Assembly (NCBI GenBank): GCA_029204225.1
Contig: CM055107.1
Span: 1,364,128-1,428,127 of the forward strand
Origin: Diphasiastrum complanatum
Taxonomy: Eukaryota; Streptophyta; Lycopodiopsida; Lycopodiales; Lycopodiaceae
Direction of reading: 5' to 3'
DNA length: 64,000 bases
Part shown: in pieces, positions 12,568-23,802 of the stretch
How positions within the stretch are numbered: the first letter of the stretch is position 1
Layout: each line of letters opens with the position of its first letter
Translations under genes and position numbers: made by a program
Notes under the pieces: generated by a model
Databases searched by the model: none
What the model saw: the letters and a program-made list of their open reading frames with translations, nothing else
What the model was told of the DNA's origin: nothing

Positions 12568-13738
12568 GATGGATTATCAAAGTAAAGCCAGTCTCATTGT
12601 AGACAAGCTGAATGAATCCAATTACTATTTGTGAAAATTTAAGATGAAGACCTTGCTAATTGCCAACGAGTTGTGGAATGTTGTCACAGGTATCGAAGTA
12701 AAGCTTGAAGACGACACAATCGACTCAAAGTGGAAATTGAAGGGGGGGGGGGGGGGGGTATGGTAAAGCTTTCACACTTATTATTCTCAATATATCAGAC
12801 ACTCAGATTGGCCACATATAAGCTCAAACTTCAAAAGAAGCATGAGACATCATGAGCTCATTATATGATATGAGAGACGTGACTTCCAAGTTACATCTCA
12901 GGAGAAAATTCTTCACACTCAAGACGATCAAGACGCAATCATGTCATTGCTTTCAAGCCTGCCTTTTACATATGAAAATTGGGTGATGATCATATCGACA
13001 CACTAGAGTTATAACTATGTTGCTACAATAATCGAAAAAGTCAAGACACCTCTTCGACTTCATCATCTCATGCTCTATATGTCAACAAAGGCTCAAAACG
13101 ACGGAAGAAGAAAAGCTCTAAGCAGTCCGCATCAAATCAAAAGCCGACACAAAGTCAAGAGGAATTATCGAATCCACAGTCGAAGAAGGAGATGTTCTGT
13201 AAGTATTGCAAACGCACTAATCATGAGATCCAAGATTGCAGGGTATTAAAAGCAAAGAATGTCAGCAAACAACCAAAACAACAGGCGAATGTAGTCACAA
13301 CATTATCTCTCGAACTTCATATGGACGAAGGATCGTTTATGGTCAGAGACCAAAAGGTGTGACTCGATAATTCTTGGTTTTTGGATTCTTGAGCTACTCA
13401 ACATATGACCAGTCATCGGGAGCATTTTCACTCCTATACGTCTTACAGTACAAAGAAATTCGTTCATCTTGGCGATGATAGCACACACACAATCAAAGGT
13501 GAAGGCACTGTAAGATTGATATTCCAGCATGATCAATTCAAACTACTATCAAAAGTTTTGTATGTACCTAAATTCTCTACGAATCTATTATTAATAAGTA
13601 GAATTACTGATTTAGGTCATAGGGTAGAGTTTGAGTCTGATTGATGCCGAATTATCGATAGGACAAATAAGATCCTTGCACTCGGCAAGAGGCATGGATA
13701 CTTACATAGACTTGCGCATTGTTATTTTTTCACTAGTC
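12568..13738 (+). pseudogene. Copia A gag and start of pol, first segment
   Basis: Starts at the ATG at 12568 with a typical copia gag N-terminus (KLNESNYYL, then a stop, then KFKMKTLLIANELWNVVTG). A run of 17 G at 12742-12758 disrupts the frame. The zinc knuckle is intact at 13195-13242 (C-x2-C-x4-H-x4-C within FCKYCKRTNHEIQDC). The aspartic protease follows near 13380, where the Asp-Ser of the active site is followed by a TGA stop instead of Gly. The pre-integrase region continues to 13738, where the Mutator-like element interrupts it; the reading frame resumes at 25428. At least four stops or shifts make it non-functional. Confidence 0.85.
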
Positions 13739-13747
13739 AAGCCTTGA
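13739..13747. repeat. Left 9-bp target-site duplication (AAGCCTTGA)
   Basis: Identical to 25419-25427. Removing one copy and everything between makes the copia A reading frame run straight across the join, which shows this is the true empty-site boundary. Confidence 0.93.
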
Positions 13748-13794
13748 GGGTTTTGACATTCTACGAGTAACTTATTCACGAGTTGTGCGAGTTT
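13748..13794 (+). repeat. Left terminal inverted repeat
   Basis: 47 bp starting GGGTTTTGACATTC and ending GTGCGAGTTT. Pairs with the reverse complement of 25372-25418 with 9 mismatches. Confidence 0.88.
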
Positions 13795-16104
13795 TTTTGT
13801 GCAAACATTCCACAAAATCATAGCACATGGCATGCCATCAAATTGGCATGTCATCTACATAAACTGCATTGACCAAATTCATGACACATAGTATTGCTTT
13901 TTGCAAAGTCATGTCAGAATTGCATGCTTCGAAACAATGTGCAAACAAATTTCTGTGTGAAAACTTAGGTGCTTCAAAATTGTTGTTTTATGCAACAAGT
14001 AACATCCTTATTTGTTTTCCCAACATGACAAAAAATTGCATGATACAAGTATCAATGACCATCGTGTTTTTATATGACATCAAGCAAACATTAACATCCT
14101 TAATTCCACACACATGAAAAACTTGCTCTTGAACCACTCTCTCGTCAAATAGAGACAATGAAATACTACTTCCCCTTTTATCTACCTGAAATATAATTTA
14201 AAGATACAACTTTCCATTTCATTAGGTTGGTATGCAATGAAACGAAATGTGTAATGCCCGACTATAGTCTACGTAGCCTACATTCCCGACAATGAAATTT
14301 TGTAGAGATTCCTTGTTGGTAGGACATAGTCGGAATTGTTAATAGAACAAGACAACAACTTGATTTATGCATTTTTTGAATTGCTTTGTCTAGATTATAT
14401 CCATACCCCAAACTTGGGAGACCAGCCACTAGTTGCAACACAATGGATGTGCATAAAAAAATAACACTTGAAAAAGTGGCACATACCCACAATTAAGCAA
14501 ATTAAAACATTGTCTTTTATGATTAACAAAGTAGCCAAAAACGTCATTCATGTCAGTTAATATTACTAAGAATATACTACTCTTCCAAGTCCACAATGGC
14601 CTCGTCATCAACAAAATGCATTTCTTTCGCCTTTGCTCACGTACCATCACACTATCATAGGGATGCATGTCCCCAGCCATCACATTGGCCATACCTGTAA
14701 TGCAACAAGGCAAATCACTGTGACATCCACAAATTAACTTCAACAGACAAAAATCTAGTTATAAAGATGACATGACACCAATTTACTCACTATCTTTCTG
14801 GGGATGAGATCTCCACTATAGCCGAGCCCATCTCTGGCAATAAAAGACTATATGTACTAACTCCAATATCAAGCATACTGACCTCACTGTCCACCAGCCC
14901 TGCAAAAAAAATTGTATTATATACACAAGAACACAAACATGATGCTTTAGACTCAAAAGAATAAAAAACAAGTCACAACATTGTAAGATTATCTCGATTT
15001 TTCGTAACCCAGTCTATACATTTCTCATCCGAATCCAATCCAAACAAGTGCACTCCACACTTTCGTGCACCCAAAATAGACGTTCCCGTCCCCAATAGCA
15101 GATCAACCACAACTCCTTCCAGACAAAAAGCGGAGTGCAAGAAAAACATCAAATACTCACTCTTTTCACTACTACCTCGCACTGGGTCATTTGTGCCACT
15201 ATCTTTGGACCACTCATAACTAGGTAGGTAATGGGTCCATAAGTCGCTCTCAATACTCAAAAGAGTATCATCAACAATAGCTGCACGCTCTCGATGAAGT
15301 GGAGGGTTACAATCTCTCCGTGCCATAATGTACACATCCAATACATGCATCTGAATTACAAAGTCTTCTCTCCTCCTTTTCAAAACTGGTAGTTGTTGCA
15401 ATGTAGGGTTGAGCTCACATTTTTCCTTCCTTTTTTGTCCACAATTTGAATATACTTTTCTGGGCCTAGTTCAGCCATGAATTTTGCAACCATTGCTTGA
15501 GCTACTGTATCATCTGCATCATCAACAACAAGTCTACCTTTTTGATGAAGCTCATATTGAGTAGTTTTTGTGACACGACATGCGCCATCTCTGAAGTCAA
15601 TCCACCAAGGACAGTACTTGGTCTCCCACTCACCCATGCCTCCACTTCTTCCAACATTTACCTTAGCAGAGTACATACTCATCTCTCGCTCAATTGAGAC
15701 TTGATTCCACATGTAAACATCAGATGACATCTCCACTATAATTTTTTGCGAATGCAATTGAAACAAGAACTTAAAAATCAAAAGTTTAAATAATAATCAT
15801 TCAAAAATTGCATGCTTCCTTATTGATGAAACACAAAGGTTACAACAAAAGATGACTACCTCCACACAATACGTTTTGCAACCAATTTGACTCCAATCTT
15901 TGCATCCATCGTGAGTACAGGCTCCATAAAATGATAAATCAAAGAAAAGATCATCTCTATATCTCTATTTGATTGGCATGAAATAGTTTGTCAAGTTGGG
16001 AGAGGTAGGCAAATCCAAATCTACAACCACCAAAAAATAGAAATTGTTATACTATGCAAGGGCCAACTATTGTACATAGTTGAGCATGAAAATATTCGAC
16101 TTAC

Positions 16105-16775
16105 TGTTGCACACAAGCTCACAAGCACTAAGTAAATACACAGAATTACCCAGCGAATCCGTCACTTTATTAATCCCAAGCAAATGTACATAGATCAACA
16201 AGCAAACATGAGAGCTTTGCTGCAAGTCTCCTCCCAACCATAGCTGCATAGGAATACCATAATCATAATAAGGAATGTCTGACAAGGCTCACCCTATATC
16301 CCCTCAAACACCCCTAAACCCTGACACATCCTAACGTCGACACATGGCAAACTCCATGCGCAACCGACACTTGCCACTTGGCAGTACCTTGACACATAGG
16401 CAAGCTAGTAGGTGGACAATCTGACACGTGTCACTCATTCATTGGACCAAGTGTCCCAATGAGCATATGACACATGTCCTGTTGACCCGTCCATTGACCG
16501 TCTGACAAGTGTCACTCATGCACTGGACCAAGTGTCCCAGTGAGCATGTGACACATGTCACGTTGACCAGTCAACCCTTCCTACTTTTTAGGAGGTCAGT
16601 CCAGCAGACTCTCATGAGACCCGGTACCCCCTTGGCCATCTCGTATTTAGTCACTATAACAAATATTTACATTGCAATTTACAATTGTCTCCACAGGCCG
16701 GTGACTTAGACATTTACAATTTAATATTTACAATTTACCATACATTGAGCAAAGGGATTCAAAATACATGTGACA
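16105..16775 (-). repeat. 3' LTR of the gypsy element
   Basis: Starts TGTTGCACACAAGC and ends ATGTGACA on the plus strand, matching 18877-19540. Holds two 67-bp near-identical units (16421-16487 and 16502-16568) with CTGACA at the start and GTTGACC at the end. Confidence 0.92.
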
Positions 16776-16789
16776 TCCCTTCCCTCCTC
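16776..16789 (-). other. Polypurine tract of the gypsy element
   Basis: The minus strand reads TGAGGAGGGAAGGGA directly before the 3' LTR. Confidence 0.8.
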
Positions 16790-18056
16790 AGATGACATCG
16801 TCCTCGATGGCAAAGTCTGGATACTGTGCATGCAACCCATGCGCGGTCTCCCAGGTAGCATCATTAAGAGGTCGTCCATGCCATGCAACCAAGTACTCAC
16901 GAAGCAAATGATTCCGCAACCGTCTATGCCTCCGGTCCAATACTCTCGCTGGTCCATGCATCACCTCCCCATGCTCCTGAAACAATACAAGGCCATCAGC
17001 CAACAAGTTATCACCATCATGTAAAACCTTCTTTAAGCGTGAAACATGAAAAACAGGATGAACCTTACAACCAACAGGCAAATCCAATTCACAAGCAACG
17101 CTATTAATCTTTTTAACAATTTTCCAAGGTCCACAGTATCTAGGTGACAACTTATAACACTTCCCTGTCTTTAGGGTTTTCGAGTCATTTGGAATCCTGA
17201 GAAATACCATATCTCCTTCCTCGAACTCTCTTGGCGTACGATCCAGATCAGCATATGTCTTTGCCCGATCCATCGCCGCTTTTACATGTTCCTTAGCTAA
17301 CTCCAACATTTGTTGCATGTGAGTTAGAAATTCCATAGCACTAGGTGTCTTATGAGGCATACCTATAGTAACTGGACTGGCTGGTCTAAAACCATAATTT
17401 AGCTCGAAAGGACTCATCTTCGTAGATGCATTCTTTTTATCATTATAGGCAAACTCCAACAATGGTAGGTAACGTTCCCATTGCGTTTGCTTTCACATAC
17501 GCCCTATGCATGTCTTCCAAGGTTTGGTTAACTCTCTCAGTCTGCCCATCTGTTTCAGGATAATTAGAACTACTCATTCCCAACTGCACCTCTAACTTCT
17601 CAAATACTGCAATCCAAAAATTGCCAGTAAAACGAGAATCCTTGTCAGACACAATGGATCTAGGTAATCCATGAAGTCTGAATACATGTTGTATAAACAA
17701 ATCAGTCGTACCAGGTGCATCAATCTTATTACTAGTTGGGATAAAATGAGCCATTTTCGTGAGTCTGTCAACCACAACCAGGATAACATTATGTTGTTGC
17801 TGCATATGCGGTAAACATGTATTAAAGTCCATGGAAATACTCTCCCATCTCCCTTCTGGTATAGGTAACGGGCGTAATAATCTAGGCACTTTAATCCTTT
17901 CAGCCTTATTAACTTGACACTTAAAACAATGTGTCACATAATGGTTTACTTCTTTCTTAAGTCTTAACCACCAAAAGTTATGCCGTATCAACTCATAGGT
18001 CCTATCCACACCAGGATGACCAGCACTAGGGCTATCGTGACAGAGATGCAAGATCC
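16788..18056 (-). pseudogene. Gypsy integrase with chromodomain-like tail
   Basis: Two overlapping minus-strand frames, 17443-18051 and 16788-17462, separated by a frameshift near 17450. The first has the integrase zinc-binding H-H-C-C pattern (CHDSPSAGH ... HCFKCQ) and the catalytic core with Asp in SMDFN, Asp in VSDKDSRF and Glu in ETDGQTERVNQ. The second has the usual FAYN and SPFEL blocks, the GDMVFLR block, KLSPRYCGPWKI, HPVFHVSRLKK and, at the end, REYLVAWHGRP...ATWE, which resembles the chromodomain of plant chromoviruses. Such domains steer insertion into particular chromatin. The upstream pol domains have been deleted: the frame starts right beside the gag remnant. Confidence 0.9.
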
Positions 18057-18070
18057 TCTTTCACAGCACC

Positions 18071-18313
18071 TCACAGTTTTGAATCTTTAATAGTAGGTAG
18101 CTTTCTCTTTCGAAATCCCAACTCAGCTTCATGGCTTGTTGACAATGTCCTTTCTACTTCCGTAGCTGTACCATTGACTCTCTCAGGAACGCTAACCCCT
18201 TTACCTTTGAGTTGCTCCAAAATCAGCTTAAGAATAGTTTCGATAGTATCCACCTTGGAACATACAACATCTAATCTCTGTGAATCTTGACTGGTGTTGC
18301 TTGCAGATGCCAT
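18071..18313 (-). pseudogene. Gypsy gag N-terminal remnant
   Basis: Begins at the ATG at 18313 (MASASNTSQDSQRLD) and runs about 80 codons to a stop at 18071. The deletion that removed the rest of gag, protease, reverse transcriptase and RNase H joins it to integrase near 18060-18075. The leader between primer-binding site and ATG is about 550 bp. Confidence 0.65.
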
Positions 18314-18862
18314 AGCAGAAAAATAGGTAGCAGAAACAAAGCAAAACCAAGCTCTCAGCACCTCAAATCACTACGCAGATAAGTTGCCCTGAATTCCTAG
18401 AAGAACTGAATAGAATAGATCTCCTACAGCCAAGTTCCAACTACACATAGACTCTTCTCCTCCAAAAACCAGCAAACTAGGGTTTCAAACTGACAATTGG
18501 CAAAAAACTATGGATGATCACCGAATCAGAAGGCGAAAAGCCTTACCCTACCAACGACCTACCACAAGAAGCTCATTGCAACTGACAGATCTGAAAAATA
18601 CTAAGTATTGAAGAAGTTACAAACAGATTTACAAATCCTATGTGGGCTGGGTTTTCACAAAAGCAAAGAGAATAATCAAGCCGCGTAGTAGAAAATGCTC
18701 AAAGGCTGCCAGAAGATCAGCAATCCACCATAGGGCTTCAATCTGCTATCTTATGGGCTCCAAACCTACCAACAGATCACCTACAGAAGGGCGCTGGCTC
18801 TCCAAGAATGCTCCAAACCCTAACTGAAGACGCCAAATCCCACACAAGTCTTGAAAGTAACT

Positions 18863-18874
18863 GCTCTGATACCA
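18863..18874 (-). other. Primer-binding site of the gypsy element
   Basis: Minus strand TGGTATCAGAGC, two bases from the 5' LTR. Confidence 0.85.
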
Positions 18875-18876
18875 AA

Positions 18877-19540
18877 TGTTGCACACAAGCTCACAAGCCC
18901 TAAGTAAATACACAGAGTTACCCAACAAATCCGTCACTTTATTGATCCCAAGCAAATGTACATAGATCAACAAGCAAACATGAGAGCTCTGCTGCAAGTC
19001 TCCTCCCAACCACAGCTGCATAGGAATACTATAATCATAATGCCTGACAAGGCTCACCCTATATCCCCTCAAGCACCCCTTAACCCTGACACATCCTAAC
19101 GTCGACACATGGCAAACTCCATGCGCAACCGACACTTGCCACTTGGCAGTACCTTGACACATAGGCAAGCTAGTAGGTGGACAGTCTGACACGTGTCACT
19201 CATGCATTGGACCAAGTGTCCCAATGAGCATATGACACATGTCCTGTTGACCCGTCCATTGACCGTCTGACAAGTGTCACTCATGCACTGGACCAAGTGT
19301 CCCAGTGAGCATGTGACACGTGTCACGTTGACCAGTCAACCCTTCCTACTTTTTAGGAGGTCAGTCCAACAGACTCTCATGAGACCCAGTACCCCCTTGG
19401 CCATCTCGTATTTAGTCACTATAACAAATATTTGCATTGCAATTTACAATTGTCTCCACAGGCCGATGACTTAGCCATTTACAATTTAATAATTACAATT
19501 TACCATACATTGGGCAAAGGGATTCAAAGTACATGTGACA
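18877..19540 (-). repeat. 5' LTR of the gypsy element
   Basis: 664 bp, same ends as the partner LTR. It directly adjoins the duplicated CTTAC at 19541-19545. Confidence 0.92.
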
Positions 19541-21943
19541 CTTACCTCCTGAATCTTGGCATGCTTCCAAAATCTTATTTGCCTCCAGAAGTAGTGTGTA
19601 AGAAAAAACTTCCTTCCCAACCCACAACCTAAAGGGTTTATGGCCATCTGGGATAGCATGTTGGTCACGCATGATTGAACCACCCAAACACATACTCAAC
19701 CATTTACACCTTATCTCGTTAGATACATCAACAACTCTCAAAGTATTGAGTTTCTCTAGTCCCATGGCAAACCCTTTTTCTTCCAATGTTTTTGTGGTCA
19801 CATATTTAAACCATGTCTCTCCATGCTTAGGGTCAGCAATCCCTAGCAACTTTGACATTCGATTGCCCCATTTTTTTCTGATTCTTAGTTCTAGCTCTTT
19901 TTTTTGCTTCAAGTCACCATCTGATACTGCTTTATTCCGAATTAATTCCTCAAGCTCTCGTTGTATCTCATTCTTTGGTACATGATCACAACCAAAATCA
20001 CAAATATATTTAGGAAACAACACAAGCTATGAGCTATAGCAGTGAACACATGTATACTTGTTAAACAAAACTCATAGATTGCTATACGTATATAAAATCA
20101 AATACATAGTAAGTTAGAGTACTCACATTATATACAACTCTTGCCAGCATATATCTCTCACCTTACGAACTTGTTCTAACTCAACTGTAGAAGATTACTT
20201 TCAAAATAAGATGCATCACTCTCCCCCAGCTTTCTAACTGAATAAAGAATATCTTTTAAATCAGTTTTGACTATCGCCTCCTCATTTAATCTGCACAAAA
20301 AAATTTACAAGAGAGATTACAACCATAGATCATCAACTTTTGTGTGCAACATAAAGACATAAATTTCCAAACGTTGTATAAATAAAAGTAAAGTAAAACC
20401 TGTTGATCCTATTGAGAGCTCCCAACAAAGGTAGTGAATCCGAAGGAGATATTGTTATGAAAGATGCCTTAACGGATATGTGTTGTTTTCTGTCAAAACG
20501 ATAAATCTCTCGTACATCTTCAATCCAAGCTTGGGTTCTATGATTGCCATCCCAACATGAAAACATTTTTCCTGATAGTTCTCCCCAGTCTGAATTGCTT
20601 GCTAAATCAGTCTCAAATTGATCATTTATTATACGCCATATTGGATCCCAAGATTTTTTGATTTCATCATTGAGTTGTATTGGGACCCCACCAGTGCTAT
20701 ACAAAGATAATACAAATGCTGCCTTTTCCTCCAAGTAACCATCTTCATGAAAAGTGTGTTTAAGTTTTGCCTTTGTAGGTCCTACCTAGCGAACACACTC
20801 ATGAATGAAAATTCTACACAGTGGGATGCGTGGTGGCTAAGTGGGCTTTACAATCCTCAATCGATTCATTGTCTCTGATAACATCTCAACCTGGAAAGTG
20901 ACGGGAATTTGTGCTAGTTCATCATCATCTCTTTTTCCTCTTTCTTTGTAGTTTCGATAATCTCTTCTTCCTCATGGAGATCCTCATGTAGATCGTTTTC
21001 CAAGTTTTTACACTCAATCTCAGAAAGACTCTCATCTTGGACTACTACTTGTTCATCTTGGATAGGATGCACATACTCTTCCACCTGGGAGTTGTCAGTT
21101 TGGTTAGGCATCTCTGAAATAATTAACTTGGTCTCAATGGGATTAGACTGAATGGAAGCAACTGCTGTGTGAAGGTCCAATTTTCTTTGCATCGACCTAG
21201 TCAGAACCATTCGTGAACTGCAGAATGTAAATAGTGTCAGACAACAACAACAATCTTTATACTAGAAGCAAGCCATTGAAACCATACTTATGCAAAGTTC
21301 AAACTATTGTTGAGCCTCAGACTTCTCTGTCAGCCAATACCAAATCAAACAAAAAAGTGAATCTAGGTTATGTGACTCTTGTTGTAAGAAACATTCTGAT
21401 TTTTGTTTCAAGATTGGGTGCAATAACTGAAAACATTGTTGTAAAAGGGAAATGTGGAAAGGATATGCAGAAAGAAGTCTCCAATGACTTTGCACATAGA
21501 AGTCTCCAGTATATGTGCTAAAGACGTGATCTAGTAATAGATGTTGTATCTGCTATTAAATATACAAAAAGATTCCTTATTGTGAAAAAGTTCAAATAGT
21601 ACCTTCATACAAGTAATTGTAGCAAGTATACAGCTTTAATACATATCGTTACAACTAGCTACACGCTTGCCCACTGATCTGTCTGGAGAATAGACACTGA
21701 GCTAGTAATATTTTGGTCAATGTGCATAAAGTCGGCCCACTGATCTGTTTGGAGAATCGCAATAACACATTGGCCAAAGTTCATATATAAGAATCTATGA
21801 GAAAATTGTTGTTATCTGGGGCAATTAGCCTATAATCTGTTTCTATTTTATTTAATCGGATAATCCACTGTTAATCCGAAAGTGCTATTATAACTCAGAG
21901 ATTTGGGAGATCTCATTGTTTCACAGGCTGCAAAATTTTTTTG

Positions 21944-21987
21944 CAGTGCTCCCTCTGTGCACGCCGGCGTGCACAGAGGGAGCGCTG
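21944..21987. repeat. 44-bp palindrome
   Basis: Two 22-base arms meeting at GCCGGC, with a single mismatch (T at 21947 against C at 21984). It is far more GC-rich than its surroundings and could form a cruciform or hairpin. Confidence 0.9.
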
Positions 21988-22725
21988 AGTCATCATCCTT
22001 TCATCCAATACTAAATTCATTGGCAACACTTCTCTAGACCGCATACTCCGGGTGCTTGTGACAATGACAGATGCATTTTTTTTCCATGTATGGATTTAGT
22101 GCATGATTTGCTAGAAGGGTTACTGTGACTCCTGCAAGGATTATTGCCTAGTCACTCTGCACAATGTGATCTGTTATCATCTGCTGCAGTTGTAGTTCAC
22201 TTTGATTCGGCACATTCTGCACGAAAGGAGGTTTCTGGAAACGTTTTGTCATGTGGGCAGTAATTTGTCTATTTGCTGCAGTTGTGCTTTACTTTGATTT
22301 GGCTTATCCTGCTTTAAAGCAGGTTTTTGGAAAGGTTTAATGATGTGGGTATTTGGTTTAAAACTCATAAATCCGAAAGACATGTATAAAGCTTTAGTTT
22401 TTTCACTACGTTACTGCGAAGTTGTTGCTACCAGAAGATTAGTAATCTAGTATACAGGAAGTAAACGGGAGAGAGCATTTTGTAGATCAAAGGGCAGCAT
22501 GTGTGGCAGCCCGCTCTCTGATCAGCGGAGTGCAAATCACAAAAAGCAAAATGAAACCAAAACCTAAAACTTAAAAATGAAGCAAATCCATCCGAAAATA
22601 TGCCATACCTGGAAAAGTTCTCAACATCATTTAGGATTGCAAGAAATGCCTTCTTTTGATTTCTTGTCCGTCACATAAAGTGCCGTTGGCTCCGAACCCT
22701 GATTTCATCCTTCGTTTGTTTGTTT

Positions 22726-22727
<2 letters not shown>

Positions 22728-22760
<33 letters not shown>

Positions 22761-22839
22761 TCACATTAAATATTGCTCTGTTTCCTCTCAAACCTAAAAA
22801 TCCTAAAAATTCCTAAAAATTCCTAAAACAAAAAAACAG

Positions 22840-22880
<41 letters not shown>
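22728..22880. repeat. Two (CT)n microsatellites
   Basis: About 15 CT units at 22728-22757 and about 18 at 22844-22880, separated by an AT-rich spacer with repeated TCCTAAAAAT. Confidence 0.9.
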
Positions 22881-22882
<2 letters not shown>

Positions 22883-23370
22883 GATGATGCAAGCCTCTCT
22901 TTTTCTCTATTGCCCTTTTATACATTTATTTCTTTCTAAAATTTCTCTTTCTATGAATTTCTAAATGCATATGTCATTTTCAAGCATTTCAAATGCACTT
23001 CAAACAAATTTTAGGGCAAACGTGGACCAATGAGAATAGACAAAACCCTTTTTGTCTATCATTGCCCACATTCTCAGAGGGTTTACGCACTAGACAATAC
23101 CCTACTCACAGGACAAAAACTTACTCAGTGGACAAGACCTTACTCATAGGACAAAAACTTACATAAATGGCCGTCAATATTCACGAGAGAGAGAGATAAT
23201 CGTGCATCACATCCTCAATTAAATTAGATATCAATATTTTGTTAGGGCTCATGATTATCCTAATTAGTATTAATGGTTATTCTCCAGTATTTTGGCCATG
23301 ATGTGCATGCATCACACATAGAGTGTTAAAAGTGAAAAAAAAACAAATTAACTCACTTGGGTTTTTCGCG

Positions 23371-23372
<2 letters not shown>

Positions 23373-23426
<54 letters not shown>
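23373..23426. repeat. (GA)n microsatellite
   Basis: About 25 GA units, the complement of the CT arrays 0.5 kb to the left, so the three arrays form an inverted pair. Confidence 0.9.
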
Positions 23427-23802
23427 CAAATACAAATGAAAATCCTATAGGTCTAAGCTCAAACTCCCAAAGATGAGAGAGAGTTGAAAATAGATTTTCG
23501 GAGCTATGGAGCATATGTTAAGATTTTTTGAGCTATGGAACGTACATTCATGAGCCCTGACACATGCATGACATGGAAAACTACTGGAGAGCAATAGACG
23601 TCAAAATTAATTAGTATCTAATTATTTGAGGAGGTGGCGCCACTGTCTACACGTGTGACAAGTAACATTTATTTTGGTCTTTATTTTAATAACCTATGAT
23701 GAAAACTGTGGTCCAACTATTTTACCAATATATAAAAGTTTCAAAATTCAACAATAGCAAAATAGCAAAATATTAAAATATCTTTCAAACTTTTTTGCAG
23801 TT

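Larger units (their letters stand above)
16105..19540 (-). mobile_element. Ty3/gypsy element with internal deletion, minus strand
   Basis: 3436 bp, flanked by the 5-bp duplication CTTAC (16100-16104 and 19541-19545). LTRs of 671 and 664 bp, primer-binding site next to the right LTR and purine tract next to the left LTR, so it is structurally complete. The coding part keeps the gag start and the integrase with C-terminal chromodomain-like region but lacks zinc knuckle, protease, reverse transcriptase and RNase H. It is therefore a non-autonomous deletion derivative that could have been mobilised in trans. LTRs differ by several per cent in the stretches I compared, so it is not very recent. 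Confidence 0.93.
14577..21210 (-). pseudogene. ParB-like / DNA methyltransferase-like fusion gene, decayed, carried by the MULE
   Basis: A multi-exon gene read leftward. Likely exons: 21210-20400, 20290-20127, 20026-19546, 16020-15860, 15735 to about 14975, 14899-14791 and 14737-14577, with usable GT/AG borders at most joins. Exon 1 begins MVLTRSMQRKLDL, has an acidic stretch, then a ParB/sulfiredoxin-like block containing CWDGNHRTQAW. The middle is charged and helical. Near 15090-15180 the protein reads KSEYLMFF, VVVDLLLGTGTSILGARKCG and FGLDSDE, which fits the AdoMet-binding FxGxG region of N4/N6 DNA methyltransferases; the DPPY-type catalytic motif is not visible. ParB-methyltransferase fusions are known in phages and bacteria, so the original product may have modified DNA. 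Breaks: frameshifts near 20930, 20190, 15950, 15420 and 14620, in-frame TAGs near 20790 and 20840, and a gypsy insertion in the third intron. Exon limits and function are inference. Confidence 0.6.
21211..23802. other. Divergent intergenic region of the MULE with CT/GA arrays
   Basis: 2.6 kb between the two divergent passenger genes, with no coding region that I can support. It holds a short direct repeat (21670-21691 and 21736-21757), a 44-bp near-perfect palindrome (21944-21987), a roughly 80-bp diverged direct repeat (22183-22260 and about 22274-22350), two CT arrays (22728-22757, 22844-22880) and a GA array (23373-23426). CT/GA arrays are frequent near plant transcription starts, so this may be the shared promoter region; that is inference. 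Confidence 0.5.

Noticed and set aside
13731-13735. CACTA-type transposon end at CACTA
   Set aside because: No matching TAGTG at the right end; the 9-bp duplication and GGG...CCC ends place the border at 13748 and indicate a Mutator-like element.
15386-15418. 33-base intron in the methyltransferase-like gene
   Set aside because: Too short for a plant intron; a one-base frameshift explains the change of frame better.
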